A stretch of DNA of 64,000 bases from Haematobia irritans (GCF_050003625.1 NC_134397.1:220534537-220598536), one strand, 5' to 3'. Shown: positions 47,560 through 59,340, numbered from the stretch's first letter. Made by a program: numbers and translations. The notes: generated by a model from the letters alone, not told the origin.

Positions 47560-48370
47560 AAATTTATTTTGTCGAAAGGTTATTTCTATGGAAAAATTTA
47601 TTTTTATAGAAAATTTTACCAAAATTTTATTTCTATAGAATTTTGATAAAATTTTAATTCTATAGAAAATTTTGACAACATTTTATTTCTATAGAAAATT
47701 TTATAAACATTTTAATTGTATAGCAAATTTTGTTTTAAATTTTTATTGAATTTTTATTTTTATTGAAAATATTTTCACAATTTTATTTCTGTAGAAAATT
47801 TTATCACAATTTTATTTCTATAGAAAATTTTGTCAATTATTATTTCTATAGAAAATTTTATTTATTTATTTATTTATTACAAGATTTACAATCATAATAA
47901 ATTATGAAAATAAATATAAAAAATTAGGTGTTAACAACAAAGGTTTTTGAATTTTATAAAAACTTAATTTCTATAGAAAATTTTGTCAAAATTTTATTTC
48001 TATAGAATATTTTATAAACATTTTTTTTCTTTAGAAAATTTTGTTAAAATTTTATTTCTATTGAAAATTTTGTCAAAATTGTATTTCTATAAAAATTTTT
48101 GTCAAAATTGTATTTCTATAAAAAATTGTATTTCTATAGAGAATTTTCTCAAAATTTTATTTCTATAGATTTTTTTTCAAAATTTTATTTCTTTAGAAAA
48201 TTTTGTCAAAATATTATTTCTATAGAAAACTTTACTTGTATAGAAAATTCTGTCAAAATTGTTTTACTATAGAAAATTTTGTCAATATTTTATGTTATAG
48301 AAAATTTTGTCACAAATTTATTTCTATAGAGAATTTTATAAAATTTTTATTGCTATAGAAAATTTTCTCA
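47560..48370 (+). repeat. 29-bp minisatellite array, about 0.8 kb
   Basis: Roughly 25 units of 'attttgtcaaaattttatttctatagaaa', many with indels. It is interrupted near 47861-47945 by an A/T-rich piece ('ttacaagatttacaatcataataaattatg') that resembles an insertion. Confidence 0.88.
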
Positions 48371-48375
48371 TTGCT

Positions 48376-48560
48376 TTATTATCTATCAATGAATACACAA
48401 TTGTGGCTTTTCTAGATATCAAGATTGCTTTCAATAACGTCCATTCGAGTTCAATAGTAAATGTAGTATGTTGATCCAGAGATACTCTGAATGTTGATCC
48501 AGAGATACTGAGGCTGATAGACGAACTTCTTCTTTATCGGTATGGGGTCATATTCATATT
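48376..48560 (+). pseudogene. Non-LTR reverse transcriptase fragment
   Basis: One frame reads INEYTIVAFLDIKIAFNNVH, the conserved 'FLDIxxAFNNV' block of LINE polymerases of Jockey/R1-like clades. A second stretch matching 'DPEILRLIDELLLYR' follows after a stop codon and a duplicated 'gttgatccagagatact'. It is far too short and broken to function. Confidence 0.6.
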
Positions 48561-48777
48561 CACAATTAAGTTGATTTGGGCTTTATTTGCAGTATTTTCA
48601 CGCTGTATGAGCTTGCTGGTACCTAAAGTTCTAGTTCTCCTCTAATATGTAAGGTATGTTCCTGTGAGCAGACACTCATATTAAGGGAATATTCTTCTGT
48701 TCGATTTGAGAGATGTGCTGCTCTCTATAGCCCTTTTCGAGTTGAGGAGGTTGCAGGTTGAGTGTCTGTGTATATAC

Positions 48778-48910
48778 CCTACGGGAAATGGATCAACCAC
48801 AGGAATCAGTACAAATGACAAGTCCTGGGACAACTTAGTAGGACTACGCCGTAGACTGGTTCTCAGTCTGGGACAAACTTTTAGGAACCTGTTTCATTTT
48901 GACCATAATT
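48778..48910. repeat. Deleted copy of the CCCTACGGGAAAT element
   Basis: It shares CCCTACGGGAAATGGATCAACCACAG with 46331 and then jumps to the part matching 46510-46580 ('gggacaa(c)ttagtagga', 'cagtctgggacaaac'). No right terminus. Confidence 0.65.
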
Positions 48911-49366
48911 AGCTTAATTAAAAACGTAAAAATTTTCAACCATTTCCATCTTTAATAATTTTTTAATTTTAAATACATTGGTGATATTTTTTCCATGTAC
49001 TCATACAACGATAAATTAAATGAAAATTCAATGGACACTTTTTTTTTAATATTTTTCAGAACATTTCCAATTGATGTATGTTAAATATGTGTAAATTTGT
49101 GTCAATTTATGAAAAAAAAAATGCTTTACCGAAAATTACATTATATGATATGTACATCAATTTTATTGCTCTTATGATCGATTGATTGAGTGAGTTTAAT
49201 AAAATTCGGTAAATTCTAAATTCAGTTATTTTTCGAAGCTCATCGGGTAGTGAACGCGAAGTGAGAAAACGCATAAAAGTGCAACATTTCCCGAGAATAT
49301 CCTGGCATAAAAAAGCAAAGGATTAGAAGTTCTATAATAAAATTGTATTAAGTGCTAATATCGAAT

Positions 49367-52300
49367 ATGACCAGTGAACATGCTATATCCTTTGAAGATT
49401 TGGAAAAGGTATAAGAATTTAAAAACAAAAATGTGTTGTAACAACTTAAAATCCTAAATTTGAAATAAATTATAAAACCTTTTTTTTAAACAAAAATAGC
49501 GACGCCAAAAGGTTGCCGCTTCGCGTAAACCATCTATGCAACAACCACCACCTGGCACGGAATCTATGGCAATGCATGTTATTCATGAGATTTTCAATCC
49601 TAGTTTGAAAGTTCCTGTCAGCAAAGGTCCTTTTCGTGCACCAAAAATTATTGATCCAGAAAACTTCAATGTTGAACGTGATGTGGATATAAAAAAGTTG
49701 GCTGAATTAAAGGAAGTAAATGGGTCGATGTTACGACACATTGGGCAGAGAATTCACAAATAACTTCCTTTTTCAGGTATTTTTATTATTTGATACCGAT
49801 TGTGATGGTTTAATATCAAAGAGTGATTTGAGATTTACATTTGCTGCTCTGGGCTGTGAAGCCACTGATGAACAGTTGGATGAAATGCTAAAAGAGGTAG
49901 GCTAAAATGGATTTTCACGTTCCACAACTTCATCGAATATAATGTGGTGATACACTGAGCAATTACCTCATATATAGAGACCTCAGGTTTGCTATCATTT
50001 CTAAACGGCTCATTTTATTGTATACAAGCGTACAAAATCATATTGATCTATTTGTGATGGAATCACGGTTGTCAAAGTTGGTAGAGTTCTAGCGAAAATG
50101 GTAGATTTTCTATTATTTGGTAGATAGGTAGAATTCTTGATGTTTTGGTAGATTTTGCAAACTATTCCTAAAATTAAAATTTAGTCAAATTTTTCTATAA
50201 AAAAAAATTTTTTGACAAAATGTTCTATAGAAAAAAAATCTCAAAAATTGTATATAAATAAAATTTTGACAAAATCTTCTTTTGAAATAAAATTTTGACA
50301 AAATTTTATATAGAAATAAAATAACAAAATTTTCTAAAGAAATAAAATTTTGGCAAGATTTTCTAAAGAACTAAAATCTTAACAAAATTCTCTAAAAAGA
50401 TAAAATTACAAACAAAATTCTCTAAAGAAATAAAATTTTGACAAAATTTTGCATAGAAATACAATTTTAACAAAAATTTCTAAAGAAATAAAATTTTGAC
50501 AAAATTTTCTAAAGAACTAAAGTTTTGATAAAATTTTCTAAAGAAATAAAATTTTCACAACATTTTCTAAAGAAATACAGTTTTGACAAAATTTTCTAAA
50601 AAGATAAAATTACAAACAAAATTCTCTAACGAAATAAAATTTTGACAAAATTTTGTATAGAAATAAAATTTTGACAAAATTTTCTAAACAAATAAAATTT
50701 TAACAAAAATTTCTAAAGAAATAAAATTTTGACAAAATTTTCTAAAGAAATTAAATTTTGACAAAATTTTCTAAAGAAATAAATATTGACACAATTTTCT
50801 AAAGAAATTACATTTTGACAAAATTTTCTACAGAAATAAAGTTTTGATACAATTTTCTAAAGAAATAAAATGTTGACAAAATTTTCTAAAAAGATAAAAT
50901 TACAAACAAAATTCTCTAAAGAAATAAAATTTTGTATAGAAATAAAATTTTGACAACATTTTCTAAAGAAATAAAGTTTTGGCAAAATTTTGTAAAGAAA
51001 TAAAATTTTGATAAAATTTTCTAAACAAATAACATTTTCACAAAATTTTCTAAAGAAATAAAATTTTACCAAAAATTTCTAAAGAAATAAAATTTTAGCA
51101 AAAATTTCTAAGGAAATAAAATGTTGACAAAATTTTCTAAAGAAATAAAATTTTGACCAAATTTTCTAAAGAAATACAATTTTGACAAGATTTTTAAAAA
51201 AAATGAAATTTTATCAAAAATTTCTAAAGACATAAAATTTTGATAAAATTTTCTAAAGAAATAAAATTTTCACAAAATTGTCTAAGGAAATAAAATTTTG
51301 ATAAAATTTTGTATAGAAATAAAATTTTGACAAAAATTTTCTAAAGAAATAAAATTTTAACAAAAATTTCTAAAGAAATAAAATGTTAACATAATTTTCT
51401 AAAAAAATAAAATTTTAACAATATTTTCTAAAAAGATAAAATTACAAACAAAATTCTCTAAAGAAATAAAATTTTGACAAAATTTTGTATAGAAATAAAA
51501 TTTTAACAAAATTTTCTAAAGAAGTTAAATTTTGACAAAATTTTCTAAAGAAATAAAGTTTTGATAAAATTTTCTAAAGAAATTAAATTTTGTTATAATT
51601 TTTTAAAGAAATAAAGTTTTGATAAAATTTTCTAAAGAAATAAAATTTTCACAAAATTTTCTAAGGCAATAAAATTTTGACAAAATTCTCTAAAGAAATA
51701 AAATTTTGATAAAATTTTGTATAGAAATAAAATTTTGACAAAATTTTCTAAAGAAATAAAATTACAAACAAAATTCTCTAAAGAAATGAAATTTTGACAA
51801 AATTTTGTATAGAAATAAAATTTTAACAAAATTTTCTAAAGAAATAAAATTTTGACTACATTTTCATAAAGAAATAAAGTTTTGATAAAATTTTCTAAAC
51901 AAATAAAATGTTTACAAAATTTTCTAAGGAAATAAAATTTTCACAAAATTTTCTAAAGAGATAAAATTTTGACAAAATTTTCTAAAAAGATAAAATTACA
52001 AACAAAATTCTGTAAAGAAATAGACTTTTGACAAAATTTTGTGTAGAAATAAAATTTTGACAAAATTTTCTAAAGAAATAAATTTTTAACAAAAATTTCT
52101 AAAGAAATAACATTTTGACAAAATTTTCTAAAGAAATAAAATTTTGGCAAGATTTTCTAAAGAACTAAAATCTTAACAAAATTTTCTAAAAAAATAAAAT
52201 TGTAACAAAATTTTCTAAAAAGATAAAATTACAAACAAAATTCTAAAAAAATAACATTTTGACAAAATTTTGTATAGAAATAAAATTTTAACAAAAATTT

Positions 52301-55300
52301 CTAAAGAAATAAAATTTTGACAAAATTTTCTAAAGAAATAAAGTTTTGATAAAATTTTCTAAAGAAATAAAATCTCACAAAATTTTCTAAGGATATAAAA
52401 TTTTCACAAAATTTTCTATAAAGATAAAATTACAAACAAAATTCTCTAAAAAAATGAACTTTTGACAAAATTTTGTATAGAAATAAAGTTTTGACAAAAT
52501 TTTCTAAAGAAATAAAGTTTTAACAAAAATTTCTAAGGAAATAAAATTCACAAAAATAAAATAAAACATTTATGTAGGAAAAAATCATTTTTTCATACTA
52601 ATCACAAAGTTTTCTATAAAAAATAGACCTTTTTTTTAGTTGGTAGGTTTTGTGGAAAAATTTTGGTAGAATATATTTGGCACGAGTAACAACCGTGGAT
52701 GAAAGTTATAGTTTGCTAGAAACCCACAAGAGGCTCGTCAGAGCCCTCCAACAGTTGATTCTCGTTACCGTGATACTGTATAGCGTCCAAAAAGAGGACG
52801 AAACGGTAACAACTCCAGAAATGATCCGAAAAGTGAAAGCCAGATAGTCAAAATAGTTTAGAAGTTGAAAATTTTACCAATAATTCGCCCAACATGATCT
52901 TCGAATGGTACTAAAGACATTTTTGCAATGTTTAACTGCAATTTTTTCCTTCAAATTTCGAAATGTTCTTTACCAAGTAAAAAAAAAATCAAAGTGTCGT
53001 TTATCTCAAGATTGCCATTCGCCGGGAATGGAAAAAATACAGCAGAGCCACTTTCGTGCAACGTGTGATGGCTTTGTCGATTGTTTTAAGGTCATAACTC
53101 TTGCAAAAGGTAGGCAATTCGAACAAATCTAAACTGATTCGAAAATTGTATGTTATTTCCGAAATTTTTTACTTGTGAGTAATAAAAATATAAAAAATAA
53201 AGATTTACTTTGTTGTATTACATATCAGCCATCCTGTATAGAGTTCACTTCCTTTGAGATAATTTTTTGAAAGAGGAGCAAAATCGCCAACATTTGTCCA
53301 ATGAAAATATTAATTGATTTTGGAGAGTAAATTAAAAATGCGAAATTTTTTCAAATGTTCGAGAATTTATTTCGAAAATATTTTAGCAGACTGATCAATC
53401 GAAGTATAGTCCATCGTTACCGTCTTTTCCATTTTTCTAGCAACATAAGGATACCGCGACAAAATCAACGTTTCTTTTATCTCAATCCGCGAATTGACCC
53501 AATTTTCGGATCGTGTTATAGCCCAGACATTGCTCCTTCTTATGTTATTACCAGAAGTTCCGATCGACGAGGAAAGGCCGACTGTTCAGCATCTTCGTTC
53601 TTATGAGGTTTTTATTTCACTTGGGATTGCCGTAGTGGATTCACTACGGCAATCCCAAATAAAAAAATATATTTGCTTAAAAAAATTAATGGATTTATTT
53701 CGGCACTTTCAATTAATTTTTTAATTGATTCAATTTAGGTTGCATAAAATTTCACACTAGGTCAATAGGAAAGTACGTTTGATCTGGCCTTCGTTCTGTA
53801 TATCCAGGACATATCATATTCTAATCAATAGGTCAATGTATTGCCTCCTCATAAAAGAATCTCATATTATATCGGATTTCTTCAACTATCAGTGAATATT
53901 TGATGCAAAATTTATTCTTTATATTGATTTCAGGCAAAAGATCCTTTGGATTTAAATGCTTTCGTTGAATTAATGAGTTATCGAACAGTGGAATTAGATC
54001 CAGAAGATGTTCTATTGGAGGCATGGAGTAAATGGGATTTATATGGCACGGGCAAAATAGAAGAGAGAAAGTAAGTATATACACGGAAAACAATAATTCA
54101 TTCATCCTAAACGAACTTCGGTTTGCAAATGTCCTTTCGTTACAATGAGTCATAATATTATAAATTCCCGTGTCATGTAACACACTAGATGCAATAAATA
54201 ATAATTTCCTTCCAAACGAAATTTTAGACAAATAAATATCGTTTGGTGTTTTCTTTTCGGTGTAAGGAAATTTGTTTGGAAAATTCTTTTCCACATTCAC
54301 GAGGCTTATTTACACACAAAACAATATATTTTATTTTCAATCACGAAATTAATTGATCCAATTAATTTTTAATTGAAATGTCTTCAATTACAGAAATAAT
54401 AGTATCAATTAAAATTGAAAGTCAGTCAAATTAATCGATTCAATTAAAATATTAATTGATATTATTAATTTTTGTGATTAATTTTGGTTTCAATTAAAAA
54501 TTTTATTGAATCAATTAAATTTTTAATTGGAATATTTTTATCCCCTCGACCATCGAAATATTGCTCTAAGACCAAATAAAGTAAATATATTCTGGGTCGT
54601 GGTGAAATTCTGAGTCGATCTAAGCAAGTCCGTCCGTCCGCCTATTTAAATCATGCTAACTTCCGAACGTAAAAAGCTATCGACTTGAAACTTGGCACAA
54701 GTAGTTGTTATTGATGTAGGTCGGATGGTATTGCAAATGGGCCATATCGGTTCACTTTTATGTATAGCCCCATATAAACGGACCCCCAGATTTGGCTTGC
54801 GGATCCTCTAAGAGAAGCAAATTTCATCCGATCCGGCTGAAATTTGGTACACGGTGTAAGTACATGGTCTCTAATGACCATGCAAAAATTGGTCAACATC
54901 GGTGCATAATTATATAGGCTCCATATAAACCGATCCCCAGATTTGACCTCCGGAGCCCCTTGAAAGAGCAAAGTTCACACGATCCAGTTGAAATTTGGTA
55001 CGTGGTGTTAGTATATGGTCTCTAACAACCATGTAAGAAATGGTCCATACCGGTCTTAATTATATATAACCTCCATTTAAACCGATCCCCAGATTTGACC
55101 TCCGGAGCTCTTGGAGGAGCAAAATTCATCCGATCTGGTTGAAATTTGGTACGTGGTGAAATTTGGTACATTGCGCTGGTATATGGCCGCTAACAGCCAT
55201 GTCAATATTGGTCCATATCGGTCTATAGTTATATATAGCCGATCCCCAAAAATAATCTACCAAAACTTTATCTCTATAGAAAATTTTGTCAAAATTTTAT

Positions 55301-57962
55301 TACTATAGAAATTCTTGTAAAAATTTCATTATTATACAAACTTTTGTCAAGATTTTATTTCTATAAAAAATTTTGTCAACATTTTATTTCTATAGAAAAT
55401 TTTGTCAAAATTTTATTTCTTTAGCAAATTTTGTCAAAATTTTATTTCTATAGAAAATTTTGTCAAAATTTTATTTCTTTAGAAAATTTTGTCAAAATTT
55501 TATTTCTTTAGCAAATTTTGTCAAAATTTTATTTCTATAGAAAATTTTGTCAAAATTTTATTTCTTTAGAATATTTTGTCAAAAGTTTATTTCTTTAGAC
55601 AATTTTGTTTATAATTTTATCTTTTTAGAAAATTTTGTCAAACTTTATTATATACGTATTTAATTATTTAGGCCTTTTTTAGTTGAATATTTACCACGTA
55701 TGGACTAACTGACAATTGAGAAGACGGTGTTAAGAAGTATTAAGATACCTTCCCATCGGCAAGTGTTACCGCAACCCAAGTAGGAAGCAAAATTCATCCG
55801 ATCCGGTTGAAATTTGGTGGTAGTATATGATATTTAACAACCATGCCAAAAGTGGTCCATATCAGTCCATAATCATATATAGCCGCCATATAAACCGATC
55901 CCGAAATTTGGTTTTGGAGCCACTTGGAGGAGCAAATTTCCTCCGAGTCAGTTGAAATTTGGTACATTGTGCTAATATATGGCCGTTAACAACCATGACT
56001 AACTAGGTCCATATCAGTCTAAAGTTTTATATAGCCCTCAGATAAATCGATCCCCTCTCACACAAAAATTGGTCCATATCAAGTTCATAATTGTATATAG
56101 CCCACATATAAGCGACCCCCATATTTCAATTCTGGCTCCCTCCATCCATATCGATTCGTAATTATTTGTAGACTTACCTATACATACCTTTTTGGTCTAA
56201 TATATACCACGTATGGACTAACTAACAATTTAGAAAACGATGTTAAGGAGTTTTAAGATACCACAACCCAAGTAAAGGGTGATTCTTTTGAGGTTAGGAT
56301 TTTCATGCATTAGTATTTGACAGATCACGTGGGATTTCAGACATGGTGTCAAAGAGAAAGATGCTCAGTATGCTTTGACATTTCATCATGAATAGACTTA
56401 CTAACGAGCAACGCTTGCAAATCATTGAATTTTATTACCAAAATCAGTGGCAGAAAATCCGCTTTTTTATCGACAAATTTTGTTCAGCGATGAGGCTCAT
56501 TTCTGGTTGAATGGCTACGTAAATAAGCAAAATTGCCGCATTTGGAGTGAAGAGCAACCAGAAGCCGTTCAAGAACTGCCCATGCATCCCGAAAAATGCA
56601 CTGTTTGGTGTGGTTTGTACGCTGGTGGAATCATTGGACCGTATTTTTTCAAAGATGCTGTTGGACGAAACGTTACGGTGAATGGCGATCGCTATCGTTC
56701 GATGCTAACAAACTTTTTGTTGCCAAAAATGGAAGAACTGAACTTGGTTGACATGTGGTTTCAACAAGATGGCGCTACATGCCACACAGCTCGCGATTCT
56801 ATGGCCATTTTGAGGGAAAACTTCGGAGAACAATTCATCTCAAGAAATGGACCGGTAAGTTGGCCACCAAGATCATGCGATTTGACGCCTTTAGACTATT
56901 TTTTGTGGGGCTACGTCAAGTCTAAAGTCTACAGAAATAAGCCAGCAACTATTCCAGCTTTGGAAGACAACATTTCCGAAGAAATTCGGGCTATTCCAGC
57001 CGAAATGCTCGAAAAAGTTGCCCAAAATTGGACTTTCCGAATGGACCACCTAAGACGCAGCCGCGGTCAACATTTAAATGAAATTATCTTCAAAAAGTAA
57101 ATGTCATGGACCAATCTAACGTTTCAAATAAGGAACCGATGAGATTTTGCAAATTTTATGCGTTTTTTTTTTTTAAAAGTTATCAAGCTCTTAACAAATC
57201 ACCCATTAATTCTATTGTGGATGACAGTCTTTAGTACAAGTTTCTATGCAATCCATGGTGGAGGCTACATAAGATTCGGCCTGGCCGAACTTACGGCCGT
57301 ATATACTTATTTAAGACTCAATTAAGACTTTAATCGGGAAAATTTCGTGAAACACTTTTTTCTTTAATACAAACAGTGTAGAAGAAATTTTTGAAAATCA
57401 AAAGCAATTTTTTGTTATTCTTTATAAAATTGGTTTCACATACTGTAAAAGAATCAACATTTACCTTTTTTTCTTCCAAAAAAAATTTCTTTACCTTGAA
57501 AAGTAAATGATAAGTGATCGTTGTTTGTCTAAAATTACATTTGGGAAGAACGAATTATTTTATTGCGTGTAGAATGTCAATGTGATCACCATTTGATCTG
57601 GTTCAGTACTAAATGTTCGATGTATTCAGTATTAAATGGAAACATGTAATTCTTACATAAATTCTATTATAAATGTACAATTCCTTCTTTTCCAATCCAT
57701 TTTAAATGTCATACAGATTAGCCTTAATAGATGTGTCATAACCTAACCTTGTAAAATCTATTTCTCTTTTTTCTATCTTTACAGAATGTTTGACGATTTG
57801 ACAAGTTATGGAGATAAGCTGTCAATATCGGAAGCAACCGAAGCTTTAAGACACGCTCCCTTGGTAAAGCCAAAGTGTTTGGATGATCCACCAATGATTG
57901 ACTATCCGGCATTCTGTCACTTGTTGTGCGGTGTTCGAAAACGACCAACCGATGAAAATTAA
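49367..57962 (+). CDS. Myosin regulatory light chain-like EF-hand protein, 5 exons, 230 aa
   Basis: Exons: 49367-49408, 49500-49715, 49777-49896, 53934-54070 and 57785-57962 (TAA 57960-57962). All borders are GT/AG and the frame is continuous. The first ~75 residues are a non-conserved extension without the basic, phosphorylatable Thr/Ser segment of standard regulatory light chains. Residues 77-103 form an EF-hand with loop D92-T-D-C-D96-G97-L-I99-S-K-S-D103, a calcium/magnesium-type loop ending in Asp, as in regulatory light chains. The C-lobe loop D161-LYGTGKIEER-K172 lacks acidic residues at positions 3, 5 and 12 and should not bind calcium. It is probably a specialised light-chain-like subunit or axonemal EF-hand protein; the role is inferred. 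Introns 1 and 2 are 91 and 61 bp, introns 3 and 4 about 4.0 and 3.7 kb because of transposons. ATG 49367 is the first in frame. Confidence 0.85.
50064..52697. mobile_element. hAT-like element (2.63 kb) composed mainly of a 29-bp minisatellite, in intron 3
   Basis: Inverted tips CACGGTTGTCA and (complement) CACGGTTGTTA are flanked by 8-bp near-direct repeats GATGGAAT (50056-50063) and GATGAAAG (52698-52705). About 100 bp at each side has 'ttggtaga' words. The rest is a minisatellite. No transposase. It accounts for most of the length of intron 3. Confidence 0.8.
50170..52560 (-). repeat. 29-bp minisatellite, about 2.4 kb, with higher-order pattern
   Basis: About 80 units of 'ctaaagaaataaaattttgacaaaatttt' (29 bp). 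A marked variant pair, 'aaaagataaaattacaaacaaaattctct' followed after one unit by 'tttgtatagaaataaaa', recurs near 50397, 50599, 50889, 51430, 51757, 51986, 52218 and 52421. Many spacings are close to 7-8 or 10 units (about 203, 232 and 290 bp). Confidence 0.93.
53340..53720 (+). pseudogene. Possible mariner relic and a perfect 17-bp hairpin
   Basis: A frame at about 53494-53575 reads CYSPDIAPSYVITRSS, like the third catalytic block (SPDxAPSDYxLF) of mariner transposases, with no other intact motif. Downstream, 53621-53637 and 53642-53658 are perfect inverted copies (TTGGGATTGCCGTAGTG) around a GATT loop. Both lie in intron 3 of the EF-hand gene. Confidence 0.35.
54310..54535. repeat. AT-rich TTAATTG-palindromic MITE, truncated, in intron 4
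   Basis: Collinear with 43645-43860 ('tttcaatcacgaaattaattgatcc' onward), then replaced by family A sequence at about 54536. Confidence 0.7.
55258..55640 (+). repeat. 29-bp minisatellite inside family A
   Basis: About 13 units of 'ttttgtcaaaattttatttct(a/t)tagaaaa', more regular than the array at 47.6 kb. It sits at the same relative place in family A as 15640-15800 (just after 'acattgcgct(a/g)gtatatggccgctaac'). Confidence 0.9.
56275..57206 (+). mobile_element. DD41D Tc1/mariner transposon, internally deleted (932 bp)
   Basis: TA flanks it (56273-56274, 57207-57208). Excising it restores family A text 'cccaagtaattc(t/g)attgtgg'. The ends begin AAAGGGTGATTCTTTTGAGG and (complement) ATGGGTGATTTGTTAAGAGC, a short imperfect inverted repeat. 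The N-terminal half of the transposase gene is deleted. It lies in intron 4, in the gene's orientation. Confidence 0.9.
56388..57100 (+). pseudogene. DD41D transposase remnant
   Basis: The first 20 codons (MNRLTNEQRLQIIEFYYQNQ from ATG 56388) are joined out of frame at about 56448 to the catalytic half. That half holds LFSDEAHFWLNGYV (first Asp), WFQQDGATCHTA (second Asp) and CDLTPLDYFLWGY (third Asp), a 41-residue spacing, then a C-terminal tail to TAA 57098-57100. The deleted part would hold the DNA-binding helices. The catalytic half (217 codons) is open and looks young. The DD41D spacing matches the group described in tephritid 'rosa' and VISITOR elements, from general knowledge. Confidence 0.9.
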
Positions 57963-59339
57963 ATAAAAATCATTTCAAAAATATTACATCAAAACAAATC
58001 ATATTTTTTGTATATCAATAAAGAATCATAAATTTTATATAACTATAAACATTTTGGTTTTCGTGTTTTTAACAAAAATTGAAACATCCGTTTCCGATTG
58101 ATCTATACCGTCTGAGTTCTTTCTCTTCCTCGTCTTCGTTCTCATTTTATGCAGCTGTTTGGATTGTGTGGGAAATCTTCCATACCGTAAATCAGTTGTT
58201 TAGAGTACCACATTGCCTGAATACATTTTCTGCAATTATATCCCCACTTCAAAGAAGAACGTCTATACCAAGCGCCACTACGGGAGCATTGAACACCACG
58301 AAAAGAAATAGCACTGCAACGAATGAAAACATTATGGTCAATGTGTCCAGTTCACATGACGCATCAATTATTGGCTCTCTTCCCAATGTGACATCATTTG
58401 ACAACGTTTCCACCTGCGTTTCTACTGCGTCCACCTCTGCAACAACATCGACGACCCTCATGAATGTTAATGATTTATCGCCTCATGAATTAATCTATAA
58501 TTCAGGAAAAGTGTTTGCTCTGCATTCACGCTTTAATATGAAATATCCATAAGAGCTGAGTGGTATTGAGGAGAATGTAGGGCTTCGAAAAATCAAAGTT
58601 TAATAGAATTTAAATGCAGAATATAAATTTTTGAAAAATGCCAAGAAGCATATGTCACACAAAGGATTTCATCGGAATCTAGGAAAAGTAAAAATAATGG
58701 AGAAATTATCCCATGAGCAATGGTCCCATTTTAAAGAATTTGCACTATCCACACACATTGGGCCTGGCCCCCTCAACCGATTTTTCGTTAACGAATCGAT
58801 TTTTTTGAAGCGTGACTTCAATTGACTGGAATTCCAATTGATGGAATCTAAAATGAATTATGTTATCAGGTTAGCGCCTGACATTCCTGGGAGGTGGTTT
58901 ATCTACCAGATGGCTATTTCGATAGTTGAAGCTCCAACAACCCAGGATATACTACTTTGACAACATGTCAACATGTCCTGGTGTCACATATAACGGTCTA
59001 AGATACAACCTAAGATACGCATAAGATACAATATCAACGCAGGCAAGAGTGGGAGGAATAGATGATGGCTACACTCAAAAAAAAAGTTTACTTGGATCCA
59101 AAGATTTTGACCTTCACCTAAGGATTTTGGTATTGATTCCAAGCCAAAGATGCGGCTTCTTTAAAATAAAGAAGATCTCATTTATCATGTACAAACAAAT
59201 TCCAGTTTAAAAATCCAAATTACAACGGATACTTCAAAGTAAACAAGTATATACGGCCGTAAGTTCGGCCAGGCCGAATCTTATGTACCCTCCACTATGG
59301 ATTGCGTAGAAACTTCTACGAAAGACTGTCATTCACAAG
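57307..59339 (+). repeat. Segmental duplication, copy 2 (partner 522-2549)
   Basis: Collinear with the left-edge segment. It includes exon 5 of the EF-hand gene, polyadenylation signals at 57962-57967 and 58017-58022, the Ser/Thr-rich frame, the CACTC-ended MITE and the start of a family A element at 59244. Copy 2 lacks the family A remainder and mariner 5' end seen at 2549-3304. Confidence 0.9.
58079..58825 (+). other. Unrecognised open frames downstream of the EF-hand gene, copy 2
   Basis: A 157-codon frame (58079-58552) ends with the same Ser/Thr-rich peptide as 1501-1764; its start is not an ATG. A second frame (58631-58825) reads KKHMSHKGFHRNLGKVKIME and EQWSHFKEFAL, also without an ATG start; in copy 1 it is broken by one extra T near 1944. 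The composition looks protein-like, suggesting remains of a gene's last exons. No family is recognised. Confidence 0.25.
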
Positions 59340-59340
59340 C

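Larger units (their letters stand above)
54536..57301 (+). repeat. Family A repeat in intron 4, split by a DD41D transposon
   Basis: It opens with 'tatcccctcgaccatcgaaatattgctctaag' and (CCGT)n, then body units, a 29-bp minisatellite (55258-55640), more body units, and 'accacaacccaagta'. The DD41D element comes next, and then 'attctattgtggatgacag' to the hairpin and CCGTATATACTTA. The terminal G of ACTTG is changed to A. Confidence 0.88.

Noticed and set aside
49222..49227. Initiator-like TCAGTT as the EF-hand gene's promoter
   Set aside because: A 6-base match in AT-rich DNA is expected by chance. No downstream promoter element or TATA box is correctly spaced.
50857..51829. Minus-strand frames reading NFISLENFVKILFL repeatedly
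   Set aside because: They arise from the 29-bp minisatellite (87 bp = 3 units keeps the frame open); the same peptides appear at every array.
50170..52560. Regular short repeats that might suggest a CRISPR array
   Set aside because: Units are contiguous 29-mers with no unique spacers, in a eukaryotic intron with no cas genes. It is a minisatellite.
53833..54300. 155-codon minus-strand frame
   Set aside because: It lies antisense to exon 4 and its flanks (53934-54070), and its composition follows the opposite-strand exon and AT-rich sequence.
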